NCBI GenBank assembly: GCA_029288275.1
Contig: JARIHM010000120.1
Coordinates: 1-12,578 of the forward strand
Reading direction: 5' to 3'
Length of the DNA: 12,578 bases
Source of the DNA: Candidatus Saccharimonadota bacterium
Lineage (GTDB): Bacteria > Patescibacteriota > Saccharimonadia > UBA4664
The notes under the pieces were generated by a model. That model did no database searches, had not been told where the DNA came from, and saw only the letters and a list, made by a program, of their open reading frames with translations. Below, in pieces: positions 1-4,786 of this stretch; within the stretch, counting starts at the first letter, position 1, and each line of letters starts with the position of its first letter. The translations under genes were made by a program, and so were the position numbers.

Positions 1-6
1 GACTAG

Positions 7-38
7 TCGTGGCAGCGTCAGATGTGTATAAGAGACAG
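7..38 (+). other. Nextera/Tn5 adapter remnant (library artefact)
   Basis: Bases 20-38 are exactly the 19-bp Tn5 mosaic end AGATGTGTATAAGAGACAG. Bases 7-19 match the rest of the Nextera read-1 adapter apart from one missing base. This is sequencing-library sequence, not biology. The true genomic sequence begins at about 39, and anything translated through 1-38 is spurious. Confidence 0.97.
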
Positions 39-200
39 GGCCAGCTCCTGCCAGACACGCCCCAAGTGCGCGAACTGTTCGGCAGGTTCATATTTGACTG
101 GGCCGACGAGCAGGCCTGCATGTGGCACATTCCGTCGTACCAGAGCATCAAGCGACACCTGGCGAATCAGCTCATCGCTCAGCCGGTTGCCGTCTCATAA
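39..200 (+). CDS. Unknown protein, C-terminal fragment (5' end missing)
   Basis: An open frame runs in from the adapter junction and ends at TAA 198-200. About 53 native residues remain, starting GQLLPDTPQVRELFGRF and ending LANQLIAQPVAVS. The fragment is soluble-looking, with amphipathic helical character and a Trp/His cluster near its middle. I do not recognise a domain. The terminator that follows within 10 bases supports this being a real gene end. The N-terminal residues readable through 9-38 come from the adapter and must be discarded. The gene resembles the GC-rich single-gene units at 5257-7423 in base composition and in having a tight private terminator. Function cannot be assigned from this remnant. 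Confidence 0.6.
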   Translation, partial: GQLLPDTPQVRELFGRFIFDWADEQACMWHIPSYQSIKRHLANQLIAQPVAVS

Positions 201-207
201 CCAACCA

Positions 208-240
208 GCGCCCTCGATTACTCCAATCGAGGGCGCTTTT
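208..240 (+). terminator. Intrinsic terminator of the truncated first gene
   Basis: There is a perfect 12-bp stem (208-219 with 225-236, GCGCCCTCGATT and its complement) around the loop ACTCC, followed by TTTT at 237-240. It starts 8 bases after the stop codon of the upstream gene. Confidence 0.93.
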
Positions 241-296
241 ACCTAGATACTTTTACGGCCCAAACATTCAAACATAGTTTCAGTACTTGGGTCGGG

Positions 297-323
297 GGCA
301 GGGATCGCACTGCGACCCCTGCC
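297..323. repeat. 13-bp inverted repeat, almost without a loop
   Basis: Bases 297-309 (GGCAGGGATCGCA) and 311-323 are complementary except for one position that becomes a G-U pair, with a single base between them. No T-run follows on either strand. It lies 22 bp beyond the stop codon of the minus-strand 116-aa gene. It may be an RNA-stabilising end structure or a weak terminator for that gene; a protein-binding palindrome is the alternative. Confidence 0.55.
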
Positions 324-344
324 TGCACTTGGCCGCCAACCGGA

Positions 345-695
345 TTACGGGCGGGGGAATTGGTACCAGCGGCGGATCGAACCGTACTCGCCGGCCATTG
401 CGTTGGCCGCCGGCTCCTCCCAGAGCAGGACGACGTAGCGGGAAGGGGCATCCGGTATGGCATAGCCCCTGGCGCGCGCCTGGGCCTTGGTGCTGAACGG
501 CCCGACGGTGTAGCCCACCTTGGTGAGCCAGTTCGTACGGACCAGATACCAGCCCGCCTTCTTGCGGTCGAGCAGGTAGGCGATTCCGGTCCAGCCCGTC
601 AGCCAGCGCAGCAGATAGGCGAATCGGAAGGCAGTGCGCTGCCGAGCCATCTCGGCTTTGAGCTGATCGAGCGTGTAGACCTCGACGTTGTCCAT
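345..695 (-). CDS. Unknown 116-aa protein
   Basis: The ATG at 695 is preceded on the minus strand by GGAGGTG with good spacing, and the stop is TAA. A longer minus frame beginning with GTG at 705 overlaps the same Shine-Dalgarno and gives an Arg/Gly/Pro-rich translation, so I reject it. The protein is basic and Trp/Tyr-rich, with a moderately hydrophobic stretch at about residues 25-42 (FAYLLRWLTGWTGIAYLL) that is probably too polar at its ends to be a confident membrane helix. The second half contains GPFSTKAQARARGYAI and YVVLLWEEP. I recognise no family. The gene is a single unit: near-consensus promoter 740-768, start 695, inverted repeat after the stop. It is divergent from the transposase gene. 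Confidence 0.72.
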   Translation of the reverse strand: MDNVEVYTLDQLKAEMARQRTAFRFAYLLRWLTGWTGIAYLLDRKKAGWYLVRTNWLTKVGYTVGPFSTKAQARARGYAIPDAPSRYVVLLWEEPAANAMAGEYGSIRRWYQFPRP

Positions 696-739
696 CGTAG
701 AGCACCTCCGGAAGGTTGATTGGTCAAGTTGCGTAATAT

Positions 740-768
740 ATTATACATATTATTTGTTAATAAGTCAA
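740..768 (-). promoter_or_regulatory. Near-consensus sigma70 promoter of the 116-aa gene
   Basis: On the minus strand, TTGACT (768-763), a 17-bp spacer and TATAAT (745-740). The predicted start is near 733, giving a leader of about 38 nt. It is the strongest promoter match in the left part of the window. Confidence 0.85.
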
Positions 769-811
769 TATATGCTTCCTCTCGCCAAAGATACGTTACG
801 CGGTTATATAC

Positions 812-840
812 TTGCGCAACCCAACCATCTGAGCTAAGCT
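812..840 (+). promoter_or_regulatory. Candidate promoter of the transposase gene (leaderless layout)
   Basis: TTGCGC (812-817), 17-bp spacer, TAAGCT (835-840), then exactly six bases to the ATG at 847. Both boxes are weak matches, but the spacing is the same as at other leaderless starts in this window. There is no Shine-Dalgarno sequence before 847. Confidence 0.45.
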
Positions 841-846
841 ACATAC

Positions 847-1734
847 ATGGGCAAAATAACCTTTGAACAACAATTTGCCACCGAGGAAGCCTGCATCGCT
901 TTCCTGGAGAAGCAGCGCTGGGGCGAGAACCACGAGCGCCGCTATTGCTCGTATTGCTTTAGCCCCAAAACCTACGCCTTTAAGAATAAGCAACTATATA
1001 AGTGCGGCTCTTGCCGTATGCAGTTCAACGTTAAGATCGGCACCATCTTCTCGGGTAGCCACATCCCACTTACCAAGTGGTTCCAGGCTATCTACTACCT
1101 CACTTCGCTCAAGAAAGGTATTAGCTCGATTCAGCTTGCTAAGTACCTGGAGATCACCCAGAAGTCAGCGTGGTTCCTGGCTCAGCGTATCCGCTATGGT
1201 CTGGAAGAGAAGGGTCTAGGCGAGCTCCTCGGCAACGTCACTGAAGTAGATGAAACCTACATTGGTGGTCACCGGCGCGGAGGCCTGCGGGGTCCTGGCG
1301 ATAAGGCCGTGGTATTTGGTGCTGTAGAGCGCGGTGGCGGTGCTAAGCTGCGCCATCTTAATAGCTCTGGCGTTTCTTCAATCATGCCGGCCTTACAACG
1401 CAGCATTGAGAGCGGTAGTACCATCTATAGCGATCAGTGGCGGGCCTACAAGAGCTTACAGTTCCGGGGCTACAGCCATGAAACGGTCAATCACTCGGCA
1501 CGGGAATATGCTCGTGGGCCGGTTCACACCAACACTATCGAAGGTGCTTGGTCTCACTTCAAAAAGAGCCTGGAATCAATCTACATCAGCGTGAGCCGAA
1601 AGCACTTGCAGCGGTATTGTGATGAGTTCTCTTATCGCTACAGCACTCGAAAGCTCAAGGACGAGGAGCGGTTTGAGGATTGGTTTAAGCACTGTTATGG
1701 GCGGATTACTTATAAGCGGCTAGTAGTGGCTTAG
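847..1734 (+). CDS. IS1595-family (ISXO2-like) transposase
   Basis: This 295-aa DDE-type transposase is full length for the family. It should cut and join insertion-sequence ends. An N-terminal zinc ribbon is visible (C34-x2-C37 and C53-x2-C56). The catalytic core has D135 in EVDETYIGG, D196 in YSDQWRAY, and the third acidic position E232 in NTIEGAWSHFKKSL (N229 is the family's alternative residue). There is no frameshift and no internal stop. The start is taken at 847 because residues from there match the usual N-terminus and the -10 box lies six bases upstream. The TAG stop overlaps the stop of a convergent small ORF by three bases. I could not find terminal inverted repeats or target-site duplication in 700-846 or 1735-1990, so the element's ends are undefined. 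It could be an immobilised or host-adapted copy. Confidence 0.93.
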   Translation: MGKITFEQQFATEEACIAFLEKQRWGENHERRYCSYCFSPKTYAFKNKQLYKCGSCRMQFNVKIGTIFSGSHIPLTKWFQAIYYLTSLKKGISSIQLAKYLEITQKSAWFLAQRIRYGLEEKGLGELLGNVTEVDETYIGGHRRGGLRGPGDKAVVFGAVERGGGAKLRHLNSSGVSSIMPALQRSIESGSTIYSDQWRAYKSLQFRGYSHETVNHSAREYARGPVHTNTIEGAWSHFKKSLESIYISVSRKHLQRYCDEFSYRYSTRKLKDEERFEDWFKHCYGRITYKRLVVA

Positions 1735-1904
1735 GATTTTGGGCACTCCTTAACGCTGTTAGGAGAGTTATAGGCGTTGCACACTAGGCATTTGCGGTAG
1801 GAAATGTTCTTTACAAGTCTACCGCCTACACAGTACTTTGCGTATCTACGCTCACCCCATTGGTGAGTATCCAGCTTAGCTTGGATTTCTTCTAAAAGAT
1901 TCAT
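1731..1904 (-). CDS. 57-aa Cys-rich small protein, possible zinc ribbon
   Basis: The ATG at 1904 is chosen because a perfect TATAAT (1916-1911, minus strand) lies exactly six bases upstream, which fits a leaderless transcript. An in-frame upstream start at 1931 would place the -10 box inside the coding region. The protein begins MNLLEEIQAKLDTHQWGERR and has four cysteines, C25, C39, C42 and C54, including KCLVC, so a small metal-binding fold is possible. The run QWGERRYAKYC resembles the transposase N-terminus (RWGENHERRYC), which is suggestive but short. Its stop codon overlaps the transposase stop, so the two genes converge with no terminator between them. No family is recognised. It could be an IS passenger gene or an unrelated neighbour. 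Confidence 0.5.
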   Translation of the reverse strand: MNLLEEIQAKLDTHQWGERRYAKYCVGGRLVKNISYRKCLVCNAYNSPNSVKECPKS

Positions 1905-1910
1905 GGCCGC

Positions 1911-1916
1911 ATTATA
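1911..1916 (-). promoter_or_regulatory. -10 box of the 57-aa gene (leaderless)
   Basis: Perfect TATAAT on the minus strand, followed by GCGGCC and then the ATG at 1904. No convincing -35 box is present at 16-18 bp. Confidence 0.5.
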
Positions 1917-1960
1917 CCTTAACATAAGCACTTTTTATATCCTTTTCTTGGTGAGGGGCC

Positions 1961-1985
1961 TATAATTAGGTGCGTAAAGCGGAGG
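1961..1985 (+). promoter_or_regulatory. -10 box and Shine-Dalgarno of the 105-aa gene
   Basis: TATAAT at 1961-1966 and GGAGG at 1981-1985, five bases before the ATG at 1991. The Shine-Dalgarno decides for this ATG over an in-frame GTG at 1970, which lies only a few bases after the -10 box. Confidence 0.6.
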
Positions 1986-1990
1986 ATACA

Positions 1991-2308
1991 ATGGATGATA
2001 GAACTATAAGGCTGGTCGATTACGATGCTCCGCAATTTTGGGAGCCTGCGAACGCTCTAGGCAAGGCCGCTACTGTACGCGGCACAGTGAATGGTGGCCC
2101 GATTATCTTAAACTTTTATTGGTCAGGCATGTCTCTGACCTTCCGCTCCGATGATCGCAAGGACGAGACCGCACTTTGTCGTGAAGTTACGGATTTTATA
2201 AAGGCCTACCAGCCAAAAGAGGATGATGATCAAGTGCAGCATTTTATGCATGACGATGAGGGCTTCCGCCGTATTGCTGATCCACATTGGAATGAAGGTC
2301 ATCGGTAG
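1991..2308 (+). CDS. Unknown 105-aa acidic protein
   Basis: The start is ATG 1991 with GGAGG at ideal spacing, and the stop is TAG. The protein (MDDRTIRLVDYDAPQFWEPA at its N-terminus) is soluble, with alternating hydrophobic residues in the first 60 positions (GGPIILNFYWSGMSLTF) that suggest a small beta fold. The C-terminus is acidic and His-rich (KEDDDQVQHFMHDDEG, then DPHWNEGHR). There is no signal peptide, membrane helix or recognisable motif. It converges on the two-gene minus operon at 2342-3197, with 33 bp between stops. Function unknown. Confidence 0.72.
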   Translation: MDDRTIRLVDYDAPQFWEPANALGKAATVRGTVNGGPIILNFYWSGMSLTFRSDDRKDETALCREVTDFIKAYQPKEDDDQVQHFMHDDEGFRRIADPHWNEGHR

Positions 2309-2341
2309 GATTAGTTTAGCTAACCCCCGGAGCTATCAGGG

Positions 2342-2701
2342 CTATTTAAATAGTGATCTTAGGATGATAGTTACAAGCCCAATTACTTGAGCTAAGTTTT
2401 GACCCGCAACAATGCTCAGAAAGGTAGAGTTATCCGGAAACTTCCATACTCCACTTCCGACCATACAAACAAGAAAAATATTGAAAACAATTGTTATCCC
2501 CAGTACTCCGAGGATGAGCTTGCCCCATGTCTTTCTCAGCTCGACAAGGTTTTCATGATCAGTTGTTTCGGCTTCCTTGTCACGCACAGCAACAATTGCC
2601 GCGTGAAGGTTTACCTGTGCCTGGACTTCCTCAACGGGCAATCCAGAGTTTAGTAACCCGATAAAGTCCTTAGGCTTCTGGCGCTTTTTCCGGCCGAACA
2701 T
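2342..2701 (-). CDS. Two-helix membrane protein, second gene of the ImmA/IrrE operon
   Basis: This is a 119-aa protein. A basic N-terminus (MFGRKKRQKPKD) is followed by a cytosolic-looking helical segment (residues 20-60) and two predicted membrane helices at about 61-83 (LILGVLGITIVFNIFLVCMV) and 94-116 (FLSIVAGQNLAQVIGLVTII). The ATG at 2701 lies inside the upstream peptidase gene (32-nt overlap) and is preceded by GGAGAAGGG, so translational coupling is likely. No known family is recognised. The pairing with a cytosolic metallopeptidase suggests a functional link, for example a membrane substrate, sensor or effector, but the sequence does not show which. Confidence 0.78.
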   Translation of the reverse strand: MFGRKKRQKPKDFIGLLNSGLPVEEVQAQVNLHAAIVAVRDKEAETTDHENLVELRKTWGKLILGVLGITIVFNIFLVCMVGSGVWKFPDNSTFLSIVAGQNLAQVIGLVTIILRSLFK

Positions 2702-3197
2702 CGTCGCCCTTCTCCAGCAATTCTAGCCTGTAGCCAATCACATCTTTGGAAACACCAAAGCGAGCAGCAAGCTGATCTATGGTTTCTTTATCTCGGTATT
2801 TCTCTAAGAGCTCCAGAGGGACGAGAAGATTAGCGGCGAAGATATTTGCCTGCCTCTCTAAAGGGTCTGTATTAAGTTTTCCGATAGCAATTCGGAAGAG
2901 AACGCTGCGATTTGGATTAGTTTCCAGCTCATCTCTGTGTAGTATCCAGTGCCCGAGCTCGTGCGCAACGGTGAAATTCCTTCTGTTGGGCGAGTCACTT
3001 AGATTAACGTAAAGCTTATTCGCACCATCTTTTATGGTAACAAACCCAGCGATTTGATTCTGAGCAGCCGGAAAATCTATCTCAACGATATCTAGACCAT
3101 TGTTTTTCGCCAACTCATAGACGTCAATCGGCGGCTCGTTAAGGTAGTTTTCCTTACGAATGCTATCGGTTTTTTGGATAATCTCTTCGGTGGTCAT
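2670..3197 (-). CDS. ImmA/IrrE-family metallopeptidase
   Basis: This 175-aa protein carries the zinc-peptidase signature HExxH at residues 79-83 (VAHELGHWILH). A downstream acidic ligand candidate is E114, in the family-typical run LERQANIFAANLLVP. In this family (COG2856) proteases such as ImmA and IrrE cleave a partner repressor and thereby switch on mobile-element or stress genes. Residues 138-160 (ETIDQLAARFGVSKDVIGYRLE) look like a helix-turn-helix-like end, which is common in the family. Start 3197 has AAGGAGG six bases upstream. No repressor gene of the ImmR/DdrO type is adjacent, so the substrate is unknown; the overlapping membrane-protein gene is the obvious partner to consider. All key residues are intact. 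Confidence 0.9.
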   Translation of the reverse strand: MTTEEIIQKTDSIRKENYLNEPPIDVYELAKNNGLDIVEIDFPAAQNQIAGFVTIKDGANKLYVNLSDSPNRRNFTVAHELGHWILHRDELETNPNRSVLFRIAIGKLNTDPLERQANIFAANLLVPLELLEKYRDKETIDQLAARFGVSKDVIGYRLELLEKGDDVRPEKAPEA

Positions 3198-3261
3198 AAG
3201 TATCCTCCTTCCGTTGCATTCTTATACTAATTAAATTATACGCTTAGACACAAGAAAGTGC

Positions 3262-3291
3262 ATTATATACCTCTTTTATCATTATGGTCAG
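3262..3291 (-). promoter_or_regulatory. Candidate promoter of the ImmA/IrrE operon
   Basis: On the minus strand, CTGACC (3291-3286), 18-bp spacer, TATAAT (3267-3262). A second TATAAT at 3240-3235 has no good -35 box. The promoter is back to back with the strong plus-strand promoter starting at 3301. Confidence 0.45.
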
Positions 3292-3300
3292 TGACGATCC

Positions 3301-3329
3301 TTTACTGAAGCTCAATAACGAGGCATAAT
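3301..3329 (+). promoter_or_regulatory. Strong promoter of the structured leader RNA
   Basis: TTTACT (3301-3306), 17-bp spacer, CATAAT (3324-3329). Six bases later, G3336 is the predicted transcription start, which is also the first base of a 14-bp RNA helix. Confidence 0.75.
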
Positions 3330-3335
3330 TACCCT

Positions 3336-3470
3336 GTTGAGCCGTACAATAGAAGACTTTTTCCCAGTAACCTGGGGTTTTTGCGCAAACCAAGGCGGTC
3401 ATCACCGATGGCAGGCGCAAAAACCTGTTGTGCGGCTCAACACTTGCACTAAGTGGTGGCCGCCTTTTTT
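3336..3470 (+). ncRNA. Structured leader, candidate riboswitch/attenuator upstream of the DUF4352-like gene
   Basis: The predicted transcript opens directly into a helix P1 of 14 bp (3336-3349 with 3428-3441, one G-U pair). P1 encloses a small hairpin P2 (CCCAG-TAAC-CTGGG, 3363-3376) and a 10-bp helix P3 (3377-3386 with 3415-3424). P3 is capped by a further small stem (CGGT-CATC-ACCG, 3396-3407). This makes a three-way-junction-like fold. The 3' strand of P1 overlaps the left arm of an intrinsic terminator (3432-3463, then TTTTTT), so P1 and the terminator cannot form together. This is the layout of a transcriptional riboswitch, here ON when P1 is stable. I recognise no known riboswitch class. 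A free-standing small RNA with its own terminator is the alternative. Confidence 0.65.
3432..3470 (+). terminator. Terminator in the leader, exclusive with helix P1
   Basis: GCGGC (3432-3436) pairs with GCCGC (3459-3463), and inside it CACTT (3441-3445) pairs with AAGTG (3451-3455). Six T residues follow at 3465-3470. The left arm reuses the 3' strand of P1. Confidence 0.8.
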
Positions 3471-3501
3471 AGTGGCGGCTCCGTAACAAGGAGATGCCCA
3501 G

Positions 3502-4056
3502 ATGTCAGATTCAGAGAAGAAAAGCTGGTTTGCCAGACATAAAGTACTAACCGTCGTAGCTGTACTCTTTGTCCTGGCCGTTATTGGCATAGCGAAGGAT
3601 AGCGGTAGCCCGAGCGCCACTGTAGCCAGTAAAACTACTAGCTCAAGCACGCCAACACCTGCCGTTAAAGATGTGTATGCTCTCAACGAGCCAGCCGCCA
3701 TTAATGACCAGACCCTCACCGTGACGGGTATTAAGCGTAACTACAGCGTGGGTGACGGCTATACCTACCCGGATAACGGCAAAGAGTATGTAGTCGTGAC
3801 CGTCCAGATCGTAAATAATGGCAGTAACCAAGTAAGCTTTAACACTTTTGATTTCCAAATCCAGGATAGCTCTGGCGTACTGAAGAATGAAGCGTTTATT
3901 CCTGGCGTCGAGAACCCACTTAACTCGGGCGATCTAGCCGCAGGAGGCAAGGTTACCGGAACCCTAGCCTACGAGGTACCTAAAGGCGATGCCGGGCTCA
4001 AGCTGATCTTTAAGCCAGGGTTTTGGGATAACCGGTCGGTAACGGTTAAATTGTAG
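3502..4056 (+). CDS. Membrane-anchored protein with a DUF4352-like Ig-type domain
   Basis: This 184-aa protein has a short basic cytosolic tail (MSDSEKKSWFARHK) and one membrane helix or uncleaved signal anchor at residues 14-31. A Ser/Thr/Pro/Ala-rich linker (residues 34-55) precedes an extracytoplasmic beta-rich domain (about 58-184). That domain has the pattern typical of DUF4352/telokin-like domains: a conserved KEYVVVTVQIVNNGSN strand pair, FDFQIQDSSG, and a late GTLAYEVPKG strand. Such domains are often surface lipoproteins or anchored proteins of unknown ligand. Start 3502 has AAGGAG at 3488-3493. The gene is transcribed behind the structured leader, so expression is probably controlled by read-through at 3465-3470. 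A hairpin at 4113-4138 may end the transcript. Its role is unknown beyond being outside the membrane. Confidence 0.85.
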   Translation: MSDSEKKSWFARHKVLTVVAVLFVLAVIGIAKDSGSPSATVASKTTSSSTPTPAVKDVYALNEPAAINDQTLTVTGIKRNYSVGDGYTYPDNGKEYVVVTVQIVNNGSNQVSFNTFDFQIQDSSGVLKNEAFIPGVENPLNSGDLAAGGKVTGTLAYEVPKGDAGLKLIFKPGFWDNRSVTVKL

Positions 4057-4093
4057 CTGGGTACACTTAATAAGCCCTCGTGTTACACTAAAC

Positions 4094-4109
4094 ACAGGTA
4101 TCAACTGTC
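4094..4109. repeat. 16-bp copy of the tRNA-Ile anticodon arm (direct repeat, copy 1)
   Basis: ACAGGTATCAACTGTC is identical to 4184-4199, which forms the anticodon stem and loop of the tRNA-Ile-like gene. The copies are in the same orientation, 90 bp apart. The rest of the tRNA is not duplicated. Anticodon arms are classic integrase crossover sites, so this may be an attachment-site remnant. No integrase gene lies in the window. Confidence 0.7.
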
Positions 4110-4112
4110 CTG

Positions 4113-4138
4113 AGAGAGCCGCCGTAGTGCGGCTCTCT
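4113..4138 (+). terminator. Probable terminator after the DUF4352-like gene
   Basis: A 10-bp stem pairs 4113-4122 with 4129-4138 (AGAGAGCCGC and its complement) around a 6-base loop. The T-run after it is interrupted (TCGTTATT). It lies between the two anticodon-arm repeats and could also end a minus-strand tRNA transcript. Confidence 0.55.
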
Positions 4139-4150
4139 TCGTTATTCATT

Positions 4151-4225
4151 TGGTGGAGACGACGGGTGCTGGCCCCGCGTCTTACAGGTATCAACTGTCT
4201 GCTCTAACCGTTAAGCTACGTCCCC
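4151..4225 (-). tRNA. tRNA-Ile(GAU)-like gene with non-canonical T loop
   Basis: Read on the minus strand, the acceptor stem GGGGACG pairs with CGTCTCC (one G-U), followed by A and an encoded CCA. The D arm is normal (GCTT/GAGC, A14, GG in the loop, A21). The anticodon stem has four pairs plus a G-A mismatch at 27/43, and the loop TTGATAC gives anticodon GAT. The T stem GCGGG/CCCGT is fully paired. The 7-base T loop is GCCAGCA instead of the near-universal TTCRANN, losing T54, T55 and A58 but keeping C56. The stem is preserved and only the loop is altered, so simple decay is not the obvious explanation. No strong promoter is visible upstream. It may be a specialised, decoy or dying tRNA. Confidence 0.7.
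4184..4199. repeat. Anticodon-arm direct repeat, copy 2 (inside the tRNA)
   Basis: This copy is identical to 4094-4109. It covers the anticodon stem-loop of the tRNA-Ile-like gene. Confidence 0.7.
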
Positions 4226-4319
4226 ATGTACTTAAACGGTAGCAACAATTGGCCAATGTGACTGTAGGGCGCTATTTTTTATTTCCAAAAATATGTTCTG
4301 GCTGCACTTATGAAGGATT

Positions 4320-4325
4320 TATAAT
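4320..4325 (+). promoter_or_regulatory. -10 box of the 95-aa gene (leaderless)
   Basis: Perfect TATAAT followed by TAATCC and ATG at 4332. There is no Shine-Dalgarno. A possible -35, TTCTGG, lies 18 bp upstream (4296-4301). Confidence 0.6.
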
Positions 4326-4331
4326 TAATCC

Positions 4332-4619
4332 ATGGAAGAAAAAGAAACATCACTTCAGGCGGCTAGGACAACAGTGATCGTGGCTATTGCCATCGCAATC
4401 CTAGCCTGGATCGCTAAGCAATACTTCGGGGTCGCGCTAAGCATGAGCCCCTCGATATGGTTCGGTCTCCTCGGCGCTTTCATTGTCTTTATTGGCAATG
4501 GGATTACTACCGAGGCGGTCACCCGTTGGGGAGCCAAAAAGATGCGCGCTTACAGGATAGGTAATTACATCCAGGTCATAGGCTTCTTCCTAACCCTACT
4601 GGCTCTACTTATCAAATAG
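4332..4619 (+). CDS. Small three-helix membrane protein
   Basis: This 95-aa protein has three predicted membrane segments: residues 14-32 (VIVAIAIAILAWIAK), 41-58 (IWFGLLGAFIVFIG) and 76-94 (IGNYIQVIGFFLTLLALLI). The loop between the last two is basic (TRWGAKKMRAYR), which should be cytosolic by the positive-inside rule. No family is recognised. TATAAT lies exactly six bases before the ATG and no ribosome-binding site is present, so translation is probably leaderless. The next small gene starts 26 bp after the stop and has its own identically placed -10 box, so the two seem to be separately transcribed. Confidence 0.75.
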   Translation: MEEKETSLQAARTTVIVAIAIAILAWIAKQYFGVALSMSPSIWFGLLGAFIVFIGNGITTEAVTRWGAKKMRAYRIGNYIQVIGFFLTLLALLIK

Positions 4620-4633
4620 ATGGCGCGGCGCGT

Positions 4634-4639
4634 TATAAT
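4634..4639 (+). promoter_or_regulatory. -10 box of the 46-aa gene (leaderless)
   Basis: Perfect TATAAT, then TGATCC, then ATG at 4646. This is the same six-base spacing, and similar flanking bases, as at 4320-4331. Confidence 0.6.
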
Positions 4640-4645
4640 TGATCC

Positions 4646-4786
4646 ATGAACAACCAACCCAAGCGCCCACTGCCAAAATCCGCACCCAAAGAAGCCCCCA
4701 AGTTTGATGTGGTCATAAAAGCGCTCATTGGTACACCCCCAGTCAGCAACGAGCAGCTAAGAAAGAAGCCTCGGAACAAAAAATAG
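4646..4786 (+). CDS. 46-aa basic small protein
   Basis: The ATG at 4646 is six bases after a perfect TATAAT, and the stop is TAG at 4784-4786. The protein starts MNNQPKRPLPKSAPKEAPKF and continues with DVVIKALIGTPPVSNEQL and a Lys/Arg-rich tail ending RNKK. A disordered Pro/Lys N-terminus, a short amphipathic centre and a basic C-terminus suggest a nucleic-acid- or protein-binding peptide. Short proteins with a central VxKALxxTPPxxN-like segment are, as far as I recall, common among small uncharacterised bacterial ORFs, but I cannot name a family. The coding case rests on the promoter position, clean codon use and lack of an alternative frame. Confidence 0.6.
   Translation: MNNQPKRPLPKSAPKEAPKFDVVIKALIGTPPVSNEQLRKKPRNKK

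Noticed and set aside
280..705. Longer minus-strand frame of 141 aa overlapping the 116-aa gene
   Set aside because: It uses a GTG that abuts the Shine-Dalgarno, its translation is Arg/Gly/Pro-rich as out-of-frame readings of GC-rich genes are, and it runs through the inverted repeat at 297-323.
700..1990. Terminal inverted repeats and target duplication of the IS1595 element
   Set aside because: Comparison by eye of 700-846 with the reverse complement of 1735-1990 gave no match longer than a few bases. The IS ends are left undefined.
3404..3411. c-di-GMP riboswitch (ACCGATGG resembles its 3' part)
   Set aside because: The rest of the class I consensus is missing; the match is short and probably chance.
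3440..3466. T-box leader (AAGTGGTGGCCGCC resembles the T-box core)
   Set aside because: The stretch lies in the right arm of the terminator, there is no Stem I with specifier loop, and the downstream gene is not an amino-acid or tRNA-synthetase gene.
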